Assembly (NCBI GenBank): GCA_030605085.1
Contig: JAUWBH010000125.1
Coordinates: 1-17,838, forward strand
Source of the DNA: Promethearchaeota archaeon
Lineage (GTDB): Archaea > Asgardarchaeota > Lokiarchaeia > Sigynarchaeales > SOKP01
Reading direction: 5' to 3'
Length of the DNA: 17,838 nucleotides
Below the pieces are notes generated by a model. That model had not been told where the DNA came from. It searched no databases and saw nothing but the letters and a program-made list of their open reading frames with translations. The position numbers and the translations under genes were made by a program. Of this stretch, positions 7,273-14,748 are shown piece after piece (the stretch's first letter is position 1; each line of letters opens with the position of its first letter).

Positions 7273-7614
7273 TTAAAGAATTGGAATCACACAAATAAAT
7301 ACAAATACTCTATTTCCTTCGTTTATGATTCCGTGCATTTCATTAGAAGGCATATAAATTACATCTCCTGCTTTCGTTAAAGTTTTATTGCCATCTTTAT
7401 CAATAAAATAACTTTCGCCTTGTAAAATGTAAAAATGGTGATCTGCTGGATGATTATGAAGTCCTATCTGCCCACCAGGTTGGATTTCAAACCGCCTCGT
7501 TGAAAAATTAGTTTTACCGTCCTCAATAGTAATCAATCTTCGAATGGTTGTTTTTTTTGAATTAGCCTTGGTAACGACTTCCTCGTTAACTTCTGAATAA
7601 TGCTTTTTTTTCAT
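7273..7614 (-). CDS. small single-domain cupin
   Basis: This 113-residue protein is a one-domain cupin. Motif 1 is the GLHNHPADHHFYILQGE segment (residues 51-67) and motif 2 is GDVIYMPSNEMHGIIN (83-98). Likely metal ligands are H53, H55, H59 and H94. That four-histidine set replaces the usual glutamate and is seen in small thermophile cupins such as Thermotoga TM1459. Such proteins can be sugar isomerases, oxygenases or binding proteins. The gene is 64 bp behind the IolM-like dehydrogenase on the same strand, so it may serve the same pathway, for example by acting on a reactive keto intermediate. That link is inference from position only. Confidence 0.82.
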   Translation of the reverse strand: MKKKHYSEVNEEVVTKANSKKTTIRRLITIEDGKTNFSTRRFEIQPGGQIGLHNHPADHHFYILQGESYFIDKDGNKTLTKAGDVIYMPSNEMHGIINEGNRVFVFICVIPIL

Positions 7615-7678
7615 AACTTTATCAAATCTTATATATATTAAATGTATTTTGTTATAATCTTAAATCTTAATTTCATTT

Positions 7679-8857
7679 CTAACTTATTTTAACAGAGATT
7701 TTGCAGTTTTCTCTATCGGTTTGTAATAACTTCAGATTTTCAGGCACTTCATCGAGGGTTATCTCTTTTGTAATCATTGGAGTCATATCCATTCCAGCCG
7801 CCATACAACTAATTACATTGGGGAAATTTCCGTGTCCTGAATGACCCTGAGATCCTATTACTCGAGCCCTTCTTACTTGGAAATATTCTCCACACACAGG
7901 CATTCTTTGCTCAGCACGAGCTACAATTACAACGGTACTGTTAACTGATTTACACTCCCATATTGCATTTTGAATATCATCTGTTACTATATGTGGTAAT
8001 CCTGTAGCTTCTAAATAGAGTGCCGCACCTTCGTTATCCGTTAAGTCCTTCACGCGATCAACGAAACTTTCTTTAGTCGGATTAATTGTATAATCAGCAC
8101 TTATTTTCTTTGCTAACATCGCTCTATGTTCGTTTGGTTCGGATACGATACAAACTGCAGCTCCTGCAGTTTTTAATACTTTTGTTGCCGCTAAACCGAT
8201 TGGTCCACCTCCCAAAATAACAACATTTTCACCTGGTCGAATTCCTCCGCCTCGTTCTATAACTGCGTTGTAAGCAACCGAGGTTGGTTCCACTAAACTA
8301 CCAATTTTATAAATATCTTCGTATTTATCTTCTAATTTCTTTAAGCTCCAACATAATTTAGCGGGAACAGCTATATATTCTGCGTAGGCACCGTCGATAG
8401 AGAATCCAATTTCCTGTAAACGCTCACAATGATTAGGATAGCCGTCACAACAAGGTTTGCATTCACCGCACCAAACCATTTCTTCCACTGTAACTGGCTC
8501 TCCTTTTTCAAAAGGTTTTCTAGTCCTTTTGCTTAGTGCTTGGCTCCCTGCTTCCACAATTTCGCCAGCAAATTCGTGTCCAAGAGTAGCAGGGAAGGCA
8601 GTTAATCCAGGATAATATATATAACCGTCATCATAAGCTTGAGCCATATGTACATCTGAGCCGCATATACCACATCGTTTAACCTTAATTAAAACCTCGT
8701 TTGGTTTAATTTTGGATATGGATTTGTCAATTACTTTTATTTGAGGATTCTTCCACACTTGAGAGCCTAAATATGTTAATTTACCTTCGATATCTTTAGA
8801 ACCTAAATTAAACGAAGGTTTTGGGGCCCATTCGGCAAATAAAGTTACTGTTTTCAT
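7679..8857 (-). CDS. iolM: zinc-dependent scyllo-inosose 3-dehydrogenase, IolM-like
   Basis: From the ATG at 8857 (MKTVTLFAEW) this 392-residue protein is a medium-chain zinc dehydrogenase. Catalytic zinc residues are C65 (RCGICGSDVH), H94-E95 (LGHEFAG) and E190 (LVEPTSVAYN). The structural zinc site is C130-x2-C133-x2-C136-x7-C144. The NAD-binding Rossmann motif is GGGPIG at 216-221. Length and conserved stretches (KDIEGKLTYLGSQVW, VRRARVIGSQGHSGHGNFP, MAAGMDMTPMI) closely match Thermotoga IolM (TM0412), which oxidises scyllo-inosose to its 3-dehydro form. Upstream in-frame ATG (8863) and TTG (8869) codons exist, but 8857 fits the family start and lies about ten bases behind GAATTGAT. The gene ends in TAG at the expected C-terminus. 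Confidence 0.88.
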   Translation of the reverse strand: MKTVTLFAEWAPKPSFNLGSKDIEGKLTYLGSQVWKNPQIKVIDKSISKIKPNEVLIKVKRCGICGSDVHMAQAYDDGYIYYPGLTAFPATLGHEFAGEIVEAGSQALSKRTRKPFEKGEPVTVEEMVWCGECKPCCDGYPNHCERLQEIGFSIDGAYAEYIAVPAKLCWSLKKLEDKYEDIYKIGSLVEPTSVAYNAVIERGGGIRPGENVVILGGGPIGLAATKVLKTAGAAVCIVSEPNEHRAMLAKKISADYTINPTKESFVDRVKDLTDNEGAALYLEATGLPHIVTDDIQNAIWECKSVNSTVVIVARAEQRMPVCGEYFQVRRARVIGSQGHSGHGNFPNVISCMAAGMDMTPMITKEITLDEVPENLKLLQTDRENCKISVKIS

Positions 8858-8919
8858 CAGCATTATCAATTCTTTTTATGATTAATTAAAAATAATTCTG
8901 TCAATCAATTAAACTTTTA

Positions 8920-8954
8920 TCTTGGCCCCTCAAGAAAACACTCCCATTTATGGG
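8920..8954. other. two short hairpins upstream of the IolM-like gene
   Basis: TCTTG and CAAGA (8920-8924 and 8931-8935) and CCCA and TGGG (8943-8946 and 8951-8954) can form adjacent small stems in a stretch richer in G and C than its surroundings. On the minus strand they sit 60-100 bases before the IolM-like ATG, and so could be in its leader or promoter. Confidence 0.25.
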
Positions 8955-9041
8955 TGATGAATTGAACCTTATTTTTTTGAAAAAAAAATTAAAATTATCA
9001 TTAAGAAGTTTAAAATTAGATTTTAGAAAAAAAAGAATTAC

Positions 9042-9053
9042 AAAAAAAAAAAA
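9042..9053 (-). terminator. oligo-T terminator after the transporter gene
   Basis: Twelve T on the minus strand starting 18 bases past the transporter stop, followed by a second run of eight T at 9027-9034. This argues that the IolM-like gene downstream is transcribed from its own promoter. Confidence 0.55.
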
Positions 9054-9070
9054 TTAAAAATTTATTATTA

Positions 9071-10468
9071 TTAAAGACGACTTAGCTTTTCTGCGTGCAA
9101 TTCAGTGAGTTTCCTTCTATTTTCCATTAATCGTTCTCCATGAATCGGATAGAAATACATTCCTATGAAGGCGATTATAAGAACAATGACAGGATAAACA
9201 CCCATTAAAAGTCGAAGGGCTAATATTGTATTCACTCCCGGATTTGGTTCGTATGTTTGCCAATCGGCGCTAGAAAATACCAAGCCAATTATTACAAAAT
9301 TAATAATCGCCGATAATTTAATAAGGAAATTTAAAACTGCATAATATATACCAGAACGTCGCGTTCCGAGTTTGATTTCGTCTTCGTCAATGATCTCTGC
9401 AATACATTGGTCGTAAAAGTAAAGACCACCCCCTAACCCTATACCCCAGAAAATCGCAGCAATTAAAGCCATTTCAAAACTAGTTGCAAATGCAAAAAAC
9501 AACATTGGAAGAATCCAAACCAAAATTCCAACCATTCCGCACATGCGAGCACCTTTTTTTTTTCGAATATATTCCCACAAAGGAGTAGAAAACGCAGCAG
9601 ATACAAATATGACAAGAAGGACAAGCCCAATTAACTCTGAATCTTCTATTCCAACAGCATACGTCATATGGAGGGGTGCCAATGCCGGTGTTAAACCTAT
9701 AACCATCCATGTGCCAAGTGTTGGCAACAAAAACCATAGAAATGCCTTATTTTTTAATGTATATTTCATTGTATCTTTAAAAGAAAAAGCAGACTCTGCA
9801 TCCTTTGAAAATACCTTAGGTTCACGAACGCCCCATTTTAATATGATAAAATAAGCCACAATTATAATAATTGCTGCAACAAATCCGGTCAAAATATACT
9901 GACTCATTGTATAAGGATAATTGTATCTGTTTGTTAAATCTTCAATAATAAGCGTGGGTAGCACAAAAGCAAAAATCGTTGCAAGCATAACGAATGTTAT
10001 TCGAATTTTTCCTATTTTACTCCGATCTTCCATTTTAATGAACATTTCCGAAAATAACGCGTTGTAATTTAAATTAAAAGAAGTATAAACAGTATCAAAG
10101 ACTATAAGTACTACTAATAAGTAGATAAAGTTTATTACATCGGAATTTAAGCCAACCGGGGGTGTAAATAACAATATTACTACAATCGCTAATGGAATTG
10201 TAGCTGCCATCATCCATGGTTTTCTACGACCCCATCTTGTTTTCGTCCTGTCGCTTAGATATCCAACTACTGGATCGTTAATACTATTCCAAACGCTCCA
10301 TATAATAAAACCTAAAACAATCCATAAAACGGGAAGTCTTACCACGCAAAAATAGAAAGTGAAAATCAAAAATTGAAACATGTTTAGGGCTACATTATCT
10401 CCAACCTCGCCGACAGCGAAAGCATACCGCATACCTCCACTGACTTTTTCTTGTTCTGATTCGCTCAT
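9071..10468 (-). CDS. GPH-family sugar:cation symporter (MelB-like, major facilitator fold)
   Basis: This 465-residue membrane protein has about twelve hydrophobic helices. Its signature after helix 2, GYLSDRTKTRWGRRKPW (residues 69-85) preceded by NDPVV, is typical of glycoside-pentoside-hexuronide:cation symporters of the MelB type. YNALFSEMF near residue 135 is a second family feature. These proteins import sugars, glycosides or uronates with Na+ or H+. Given the surrounding IolG, IolM, IolN and IolO-like genes, inositol or a related polyol/uronate is the likely cargo, but sequence alone cannot show it. AGAGAGG precedes the ATG at 10468 by about nine bases. It is 213 bp upstream of the IolM-like gene on the same strand, with an oligo-T tract between. 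Confidence 0.88.
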   Translation of the reverse strand: MSESEQEKVSGGMRYAFAVGEVGDNVALNMFQFLIFTFYFCVVRLPVLWIVLGFIIWSVWNSINDPVVGYLSDRTKTRWGRRKPWMMAATIPLAIVVILLFTPPVGLNSDVINFIYLLVVLIVFDTVYTSFNLNYNALFSEMFIKMEDRSKIGKIRITFVMLATIFAFVLPTLIIEDLTNRYNYPYTMSQYILTGFVAAIIIIVAYFIILKWGVREPKVFSKDAESAFSFKDTMKYTLKNKAFLWFLLPTLGTWMVIGLTPALAPLHMTYAVGIEDSELIGLVLLVIFVSAAFSTPLWEYIRKKKGARMCGMVGILVWILPMLFFAFATSFEMALIAAIFWGIGLGGGLYFYDQCIAEIIDEDEIKLGTRRSGIYYAVLNFLIKLSAIINFVIIGLVFSSADWQTYEPNPGVNTILALRLLMGVYPVIVLIIAFIGMYFYPIHGERLMENRRKLTELHAEKLSRL

Positions 10469-10651
10469 AATGGTTTCCTCTCTAATTATTTATTTTTAAT
10501 ATATAATTTTCTTTTTTTATTTTAAAATTTAGATCAATACTCTTTTACCTTATTAGTATAAATATATTTACATTCTAAACTTTCGATATTACTATCTAAC
10601 TGAGTAAAAAAAAATCAAATCGTAGATTTGTTTGAGTTAATATTTAAGTTC

Positions 10652-10837
10652 CTAATCCCAACTTACGATAAATTCTTTATATTCGTCTTTATCGACTTTT
10701 ATAACTCCCTTTTCGAAAACATTGAGGCATATGTGTGAATCTTCCCCCCAGATTTTGTTTACTAAACCAGGAACTACATCGTAATCTGGTTTGCCATCCC
10801 AAGTATAAAATATTACATTAAACCAAATTTCAACCAT
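10652..10837 (-). CDS. 61-residue protein of unknown function
   Basis: From the ATG at 10837 the product is a 61-residue, mildly acidic protein beginning MVEIWFNVIFYTWDGKPDYD and ending FIVSWD. It is rich in aromatic residues with alternating hydrophobic positions that suggest a small beta-sheet domain. An ideal GGTGAAA ribosome-binding site lies about three bases before this ATG. In-frame GTG codons further upstream (10846-10849) lie in or before that element and are unlikely starts. It ends in TAG. It lies 183 bp upstream of the transporter on the same strand. No family was recognised. Confidence 0.6.
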   Translation of the reverse strand: MVEIWFNVIFYTWDGKPDYDVVPGLVNKIWGEDSHICLNVFEKGVIKVDKDEYKEFIVSWD

Positions 10838-11034
10838 GTATTTCACCACACCCTATTTTTTTTACAAAGGTAAATAGAAAGATTTCTAATAAAAAATATT
10901 TGAATCAACTTATATATTAATCTAACTTTATCTAACTTCATTAGTTGAAAATCTTTCATAAATGGTAGTTAATAAATTTCTTATAAAATAGATTATAACT
11001 CACAATAGCAAATTAATTAATTTAGAGAGATATT

Positions 11035-12057
11035 ATGGTTAAAAATTTCGTCGTCGGCGTAATTGGCGCCGGTAGAATCGGTAAAATACACATTGAAAAC
11101 CTATTGCGCAAGGTCCCAAATGTAAAATTAAAAATTATTGCTGATATTAATATAGATGATCAATTAAAACAATGGGCTGCTGATAAAGGGTCATTAAATC
11201 TTATCACAGAAGCAAATAAAATCTTTTCCGATCCCGAAGTTGATGTAGTTGTGATAGCTTCCTCTACAGACACTCACGCGAAATTTATTCAAGAAGCTGC
11301 CGTGGCAAAAAAGCATATTTTTTGTGAAAAACCGATCGATGTAGACATAAGACGGATAAAAGAAACTCTTGAGATTGTCAAAAAAGAAGGAGTTAAATTA
11401 ATGGTCGGATTCAATAGGCGTTTTGATCGAAATTTCATGAGAGTTCACGAAGCAGTCGTTTCTGGACAAATTGGAACGCCACAGATCGTAAAAATCACTT
11501 CGCGAGATCCAGCGCCCCCTCCAATTGAATACATTAAAAAAAGTGGAGGGATATTCCTAGATATGGCTATTCATGATTGGGATATGGCTCGATACCAAGC
11601 TGGAAGCGAGGTAGAAGAAGTATATGCGAGTGGAGCTGTACTCATAGACCCCAAAATTGGCAAAGCCGGAGATGTGGATACGGCAGTAGCAATTTTGAAA
11701 TTTGAAAATGGAGCCTTAGGAATAATTGACAATACGCGCCAAGCTGTTTATGGCTATGATCAACGCGTTGAAGTATTTGGGTCAAAAGGTTGCGTGATAG
11801 CAGATAACGAGGCTACAAATACAGTACGAATTTACACGGCAGAATGTACCAACATTGACAAAATTCCTTACTTTTTCTTGGAAAGATACATGGAATCGTA
11901 TGCAACTGAGCTAAAATCTTTCTTTGATTGCTTGCAAAATAATCAAAATCCCTCTCCTAACGGAGTAGATGGTTTACAAAATGTTTTAGTAGCAATGGCA
12001 GCGAAAAAATCTTTTGCAGAAAATCGACCTGTAAAAATTTCTGAAGTAGATATATAA
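11035..12057 (+). CDS. iolG: inositol 2-dehydrogenase-like oxidoreductase (Gfo/Idh/MocA), IolG-like
   Basis: This 340-residue protein is a Gfo/Idh/MocA dehydrogenase, usual length for the family. The N-terminal Rossmann motif GAGRIG is at residues 11-16, with an acidic residue (D37) after the second strand favouring NAD. The catalytic set is K99 in CEKP, D176 and H180 in FLDMAIHDWDMARY, matching Bacillus IolG K97, D172 and H176. In the inositol pathway it would oxidise myo-inositol to scyllo-inosose, the substrate of the IolM-like enzyme encoded nearby. AGAGATAT lies just upstream of the ATG. Related family members oxidise other cyclitols or sugars, so the substrate rests partly on neighbours. 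Confidence 0.85.
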   Translation: MVKNFVVGVIGAGRIGKIHIENLLRKVPNVKLKIIADINIDDQLKQWAADKGSLNLITEANKIFSDPEVDVVVIASSTDTHAKFIQEAAVAKKHIFCEKPIDVDIRRIKETLEIVKKEGVKLMVGFNRRFDRNFMRVHEAVVSGQIGTPQIVKITSRDPAPPPIEYIKKSGGIFLDMAIHDWDMARYQAGSEVEEVYASGAVLIDPKIGKAGDVDTAVAILKFENGALGIIDNTRQAVYGYDQRVEVFGSKGCVIADNEATNTVRIYTAECTNIDKIPYFFLERYMESYATELKSFFDCLQNNQNPSPNGVDGLQNVLVAMAAKKSFAENRPVKISEVDI

Positions 12058-12272
12058 ATATTTCTGTAGAGATGTAAATAACTCTAATGCGTAATACAGT
12101 TAGAAGAATTAGTTTCAACCTGCTTTAAATTAATGAGAGAACGAAAATGTATTGAAACAAGTTAAACACCATAAATACCATAAATTAAAATTGTAGCTCG
12201 AATTTTTAATTAAATAATCAAATTAATAAAATTAAACTAAAAAGCGAAAAAAAAGTCATAGGTTGATATAAT

Positions 12273-12803
12273 ATGAACTTAGACGATTTTAAAAGTATGA
12301 GAATTCCAACGGCAATGATAAAGAAATTATTACCGCCGAAAAAAAGCGTTTTCACAGTAGACACTACTGGAGATGGAAAAGCCGATAGCATTAAAATTGT
12401 GGTTCTTAACGTGATGGCTCCATTATCTATCCCCAAAAAGGAAGATTTGGGAGATGTCGATGTTGACGAGATAGACCCTTCTGAGTATGGAAAATTAATG
12501 CTCGATGGCGAGGAAATCGATATTTCTAAAGGATCCTCTAGCATTGAATTAATTAAGCAAAGCTTAAGGGTATATCATAAAGGGGAAACTTTCACTTTTA
12601 AAGACGCAATCGGAGGAAACATGGCGGGTAGAACTTTGGCGATGGGAGACGAAATCGTGGTTGTTTTCAAATTAGAGGATGCGTTTTTAGGAAAATTAAC
12701 GGAAGGAAAACACACTATTGGTATCGAATCTGAAAAAATACCTAATATCGAGATTGGTTTTGAGTTAACAAGTAAAAATATGAACCAACCGTTCAATCCA
12801 TAA
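12273..12803 (+). CDS. 176-residue hypothetical protein with a calcium-loop-like motif
   Basis: This soluble protein has no signal peptide or membrane segment. Near its N-terminus, VDTTGDGKADSI (residues 29-40) matches the DxTGDGxxD calcium-binding loop seen in dockerin- and EF-hand-like proteins. It is followed by an acidic region (DLGDVDVDEIDPSEYG). The rest alternates beta-strand-like segments, finishing with a 31-residue tail (KHTIGIESEKIPNIEIGFEL and on) that recurs as a fragment at 14102-14197. AGGTTGAT just before the ATG supports the start. It follows the IolG-like gene by 215 bp and is not obviously part of sugar metabolism. The family was not recognised. Confidence 0.75.
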   Translation: MNLDDFKSMRIPTAMIKKLLPPKKSVFTVDTTGDGKADSIKIVVLNVMAPLSIPKKEDLGDVDVDEIDPSEYGKLMLDGEEIDISKGSSSIELIKQSLRVYHKGETFTFKDAIGGNMAGRTLAMGDEIVVVFKLEDAFLGKLTEGKHTIGIESEKIPNIEIGFELTSKNMNQPFNP

Positions 12804-12818
12804 AGATTTATAAATATT

Positions 12819-12856
12819 TATTTTTTAATTTTAAAATCTTTTTTGCTCTTTTTTTT
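12819..12856 (+). terminator. T-rich terminator after the 176-residue protein gene
   Basis: The first 50 bases behind the TAA contain T runs of six (12821-12826) and eight (12849-12856), matching the archaeal oligo-T type. Confidence 0.45.
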
Positions 12857-12972
12857 AAAAATTTCCAACGGTAATTGATGTGAATCAAGTTAATTTTTTA
12901 AGTTGTTTATTACCATTTAAGTAGTATAACTTTGCATTTAACAACAGAAAAATCTCAGAAAAAGCATTTATG

Positions 12973-13007
12973 TTTTGATTGGTTAAATAAATTTTGATTG
13001 GTTAAAT
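12973..13007. repeat. two tandem copies of a 16-bp sequence
   Basis: TTTTGATTGGTTAAAT occurs exactly at 12973-12988 and 12992-13007, a 19-bp period close to two helix turns. It lies just past the stop of the minus-strand membrane gene, beside an oligo-A/T run. Confidence 0.7.
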
Positions 13008-13009
13008 TT

Positions 13010-13018
13010 AAAAAAAAA
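13010..13018 (-). terminator. oligo-T terminator after membrane protein gene, copy 1
   Basis: Nine T on the minus strand, 15 bases past the stop codon. Copy 2 has a similar tract at 14397-14404. Confidence 0.45.
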
Positions 13019-13032
13019 GAAATTTTAATTCT

Positions 13033-13353
13033 TTATGATATTATAACGAGATCTAAGATCCCTGCGAGAACGACGAGAATTCCAGATATAATAATACCCA
13101 CTAGACCCAAACCCGTATTAAATAGAAAACCAAGTATAAGAATAACGATTCCTAGTATAAATAAAAGATATCCTCTGATTGGGATTGCGTTAGGCTTTAT
13201 GCATATAATTATAAGAACTATGGCAATGACTATATATAGAATTCCAGAAATTCGGATCGATGATGTAATTTCTATAATAAAGTTAAGTATGAGTACAATT
13301 ACTGGAATAATTACCAAAATTCTCATAATTATAAGTTTTTTCTCTTCTTCCAT
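13033..13353 (-). CDS. four-helix small membrane protein, copy 1
   Basis: From the ATG at 13353 (MEEEKKLIIMRIL) the product is 106 residues with four hydrophobic helices, about residues 9-27, 37-54, 61-79 and 84-104. It is extremely rich in Ile, Leu and Val. A GTG at 13362 in the same frame lies within the GTGGTAATC element that looks like the ribosome-binding site, so the ATG is preferred. Its closest relative is the gene at 14422-14748, about two-thirds identical and best conserved in the last two helices (LLGIVILILG-like and GLGLVGII). It is divergent from the 163-residue gene next to it. Function unknown. Confidence 0.7.
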   Translation of the reverse strand: MEEEKKLIIMRILVIIPVIVLILNFIIEITSSIRISGILYIVIAIVLIIICIKPNAIPIRGYLLFILGIVILILGFLFNTGLGLVGIIISGILVVLAGILDLVIIS

Positions 13354-13436
13354 GATTACCACTTTATTTTTCGTTTTTATGTTTGATTTATTTTTGTTAA
13401 AAAAAAAATTTAATTGTAATATAACTCTGTTTTTTC

Positions 13437-13450
13437 TCTATTTAAAGTTA
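13437..13450 (-). promoter_or_regulatory. candidate promoter of membrane protein gene, copy 1
   Basis: The minus strand reads TAACTTTAAATAGA, a TATA-like element. The same element and the roughly 80-base leader that follows it are conserved before copy 2 (14829-14843), which favours function. Confidence 0.4.
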
Positions 13451-13474
13451 ATTACATTATAAACTTAATATAAG

Positions 13475-13579
13475 TCTCTTTAATAAGTTCATTTAAATCT
13501 CTAGATTCAAAAGAAAGATATAGAAAAGCAAGAAGTTTAAATCTTAAATAAATTAATTATTTCATAACTTCTCCTTAGT
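13475..13579 (+). promoter_or_regulatory. conserved upstream region of the 163-residue protein gene, copy 1
   Basis: These 105 bases are matched almost base for base by 14944-15048 before copy 2. They include a TATA-like TTAAATAAAT about 30 bases before the ATG and lack a GGTGA-type ribosome-binding site (the last bases are TCTCCTTAGT). This is the arrangement of a leaderless archaeal gene with its start site at or near the ATG. Confidence 0.5.
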
Positions 13580-14071
13580 ATGGACGAAAATTTAGAAAAT
13601 CGATGGAAAAATGGAAACAAACCTTTTGATGGTTTAACCATATTTCTACCTGATTATATCAAAGTCTATGAGCTTAAAAGAATTTTATTATTAGAAATTG
13701 TGGAATATTTGTCCGATAAAAAATTTTTATCTTATCTTCTGAAAAACGAAGATTGGCACGAACATGATGCACATATTAATTCTTCAAAAAGAATTACCGA
13801 AGAGGAACTTAAAGAATTTATAAATAATGAATTAGAGAAAGTCTTTGAAAATTGGGATGATAACGTACGAATTTTATATTATAATAAAGATAATGATTTC
13901 ATCTTAAGATTATATATTGATATTGATGAGATTGATAAAAGTGAATTTGACATTACGCTTTCTTCTAAAAATGCGAGAGAATTAAAAAAGCTTTTAGAAC
14001 AAAAATTTGATACACAAAAATTTAATATAAAAGGAGCAAAAGAGTTTTTTGATGATATTTATGCAGGCTAA
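13580..14071 (+). CDS. 163-residue acidic protein of unknown function, copy 1
   Basis: The protein is soluble, acidic and lysine-rich, with predicted helices (YELKRILLLEIVEYL near 30-45, ITEEELKEFINNELEKVF near 70-90, NARELKKLLEQKF near 130) around beta-like segments such as VRILYYNKDNDFILRLYIDI. No known motif, signal peptide or membrane helix is seen. It differs from the copy at 15049-15540 at eight residues, five of them clustered in or near residues 25-66 and 107 (for example D25V, H60P and the DAH to DGN change). The promoter region is conserved too. It is divergently paired with a small membrane protein gene in both units, which suggests the two act together, as in a small soluble/membrane pair. 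That is inference. Confidence 0.75.
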   Translation: MDENLENRWKNGNKPFDGLTIFLPDYIKVYELKRILLLEIVEYLSDKKFLSYLLKNEDWHEHDAHINSSKRITEEELKEFINNELEKVFENWDDNVRILYYNKDNDFILRLYIDIDEIDKSEFDITLSSKNARELKKLLEQKFDTQKFNIKGAKEFFDDIYAG

Positions 14072-14101
14072 AGAGTCCACCAAACATTCTTGGAATAAAA
14101 T

Positions 14102-14197
14102 AAACACACCATTGGTATCGAATCTGAAAAGATACCTAATATCGAGATTGGTTTTGAGTTAACAAGTAAAAACATGAACCAACCATTTAACCCTTAG
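14102..14197 (+). pseudogene. 3' fragment of a second copy of the 176-residue protein gene
   Basis: Bases 14102-14197 match the last 31 codons plus stop of the 12273-12803 gene (12708-12803). Seven codons differ, all silently, and the stop is TAG where the other has TAA. The reading frame is closed by TAA at 14096-14098 and no start codon precedes the fragment. It begins 30 bases behind the 163-residue gene, marking the junction of the tandem duplication. Confidence 0.85.
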
Positions 14198-14396
14198 AAT
14201 GAATAAAATACTATTTTTTTTATATCAAATAATCTCTATTTAATCTATTTATTTTAATTAATTACATTTCATAGCAAGGATTTTAAATCAACATTCTTAC
14301 AATTATAGTTTCAGTCAAAAAAGACTGCCAGACTGTGTGATTCGGTTGTTATTTAACATGTGGAGCGTTGTAAGGGTCTGTGGATTGTGTTTCAAT
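14198..14396. other. spacer of the second unit, unlike its counterpart
   Basis: About 200 bases without a gene. The left half is AT-rich. Bases 14310-14395 are less so and contain a small hairpin, CAGTC (14312-14316) and GACTG (14323-14327) around six A. The sequence does not resemble 12804-13009, the matching spacer of the first unit. Confidence 0.4.
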
Positions 14397-14410
14397 AAAA
14401 AAAAGAAAAA
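14397..14410 (-). terminator. oligo-T terminator after membrane protein gene, copy 2
   Basis: On the minus strand this is five T, one C and eight T, about a dozen bases past the stop codon, equivalent to the tract behind copy 1. Confidence 0.45.
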
Positions 14411-14421
14411 GATTTTATTCT

Positions 14422-14748
14422 TTATGATTTTATAACGAGATCTAAGATCCCTGCGAGAGCGACGAGAATTCCAGCTATAATAATACCAACTAGACCCAAA
14501 CCAAAATTAAACAAAATACCTAGTATTAGAATCACGATTCCTAGTATCAATAAAAGAATTCCTTTGTTTGGAATTACATCAGGCTTCAAGCATATAATTA
14601 TAAGAAATATGGCAATAGCCGGATATAGAATTAAAATAACATAGTTGACGCTTCCTGATGCAATGTCAACAAAAAAGTTAAGTAAGAGTATAAGTGCTCC
14701 AATAATTACCAAAATTCTCATAATTAAAAGTTTTTTCCCTTCTTCCAT
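14422..14748 (-). CDS. four-helix small membrane protein, copy 2
   Basis: From the ATG at 14748 (MEEGKKLLIMRILVII) the product is 108 residues with four hydrophobic helices, like copy 1 at 13033-13353. The two are about two-thirds identical: the first and second helices and the loop between them vary, while the ends (MRILVII and GLGLVGII to the C-terminus) are nearly the same. The in-frame GTG at 14757 lies in the likely ribosome-binding site GTGGTAAAC and is not preferred. Function unknown. Confidence 0.7.
   Translation of the reverse strand: MEEGKKLLIMRILVIIGALILLLNFFVDIASGSVNYVILILYPAIAIFLIIICLKPDVIPNKGILLLILGIVILILGILFNFGLGLVGIIIAGILVALAGILDLVIKS

Noticed and set aside
8951..8960. C/D-box small RNA (GTGATGA)
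   Set aside because: No CTGA box follows within a suitable distance.
9480..9854. two ORFs overlapping the transporter gene on either strand
   Set aside because: Both are shadows of an MFS gene with clear family motifs.
12100..12190. CRISPR-like repeat (GTTTCAA and TTGAAAC about 45 bases apart)
   Set aside because: A single short inverted pair with no regular spacing or further repeats.
12218..12544. 108-codon minus-strand ORF opposite the 176-residue gene
   Set aside because: The plus frame has a ribosome-binding site, and its tail recurs with only silent changes, which proves that strand is coding.
12998..13462. 154-codon plus-strand ORF over membrane gene copy 1
   Set aside because: The minus-strand frame is conserved in the second copy with a matching start signal and promoter, and the plus frame is not equally open there.
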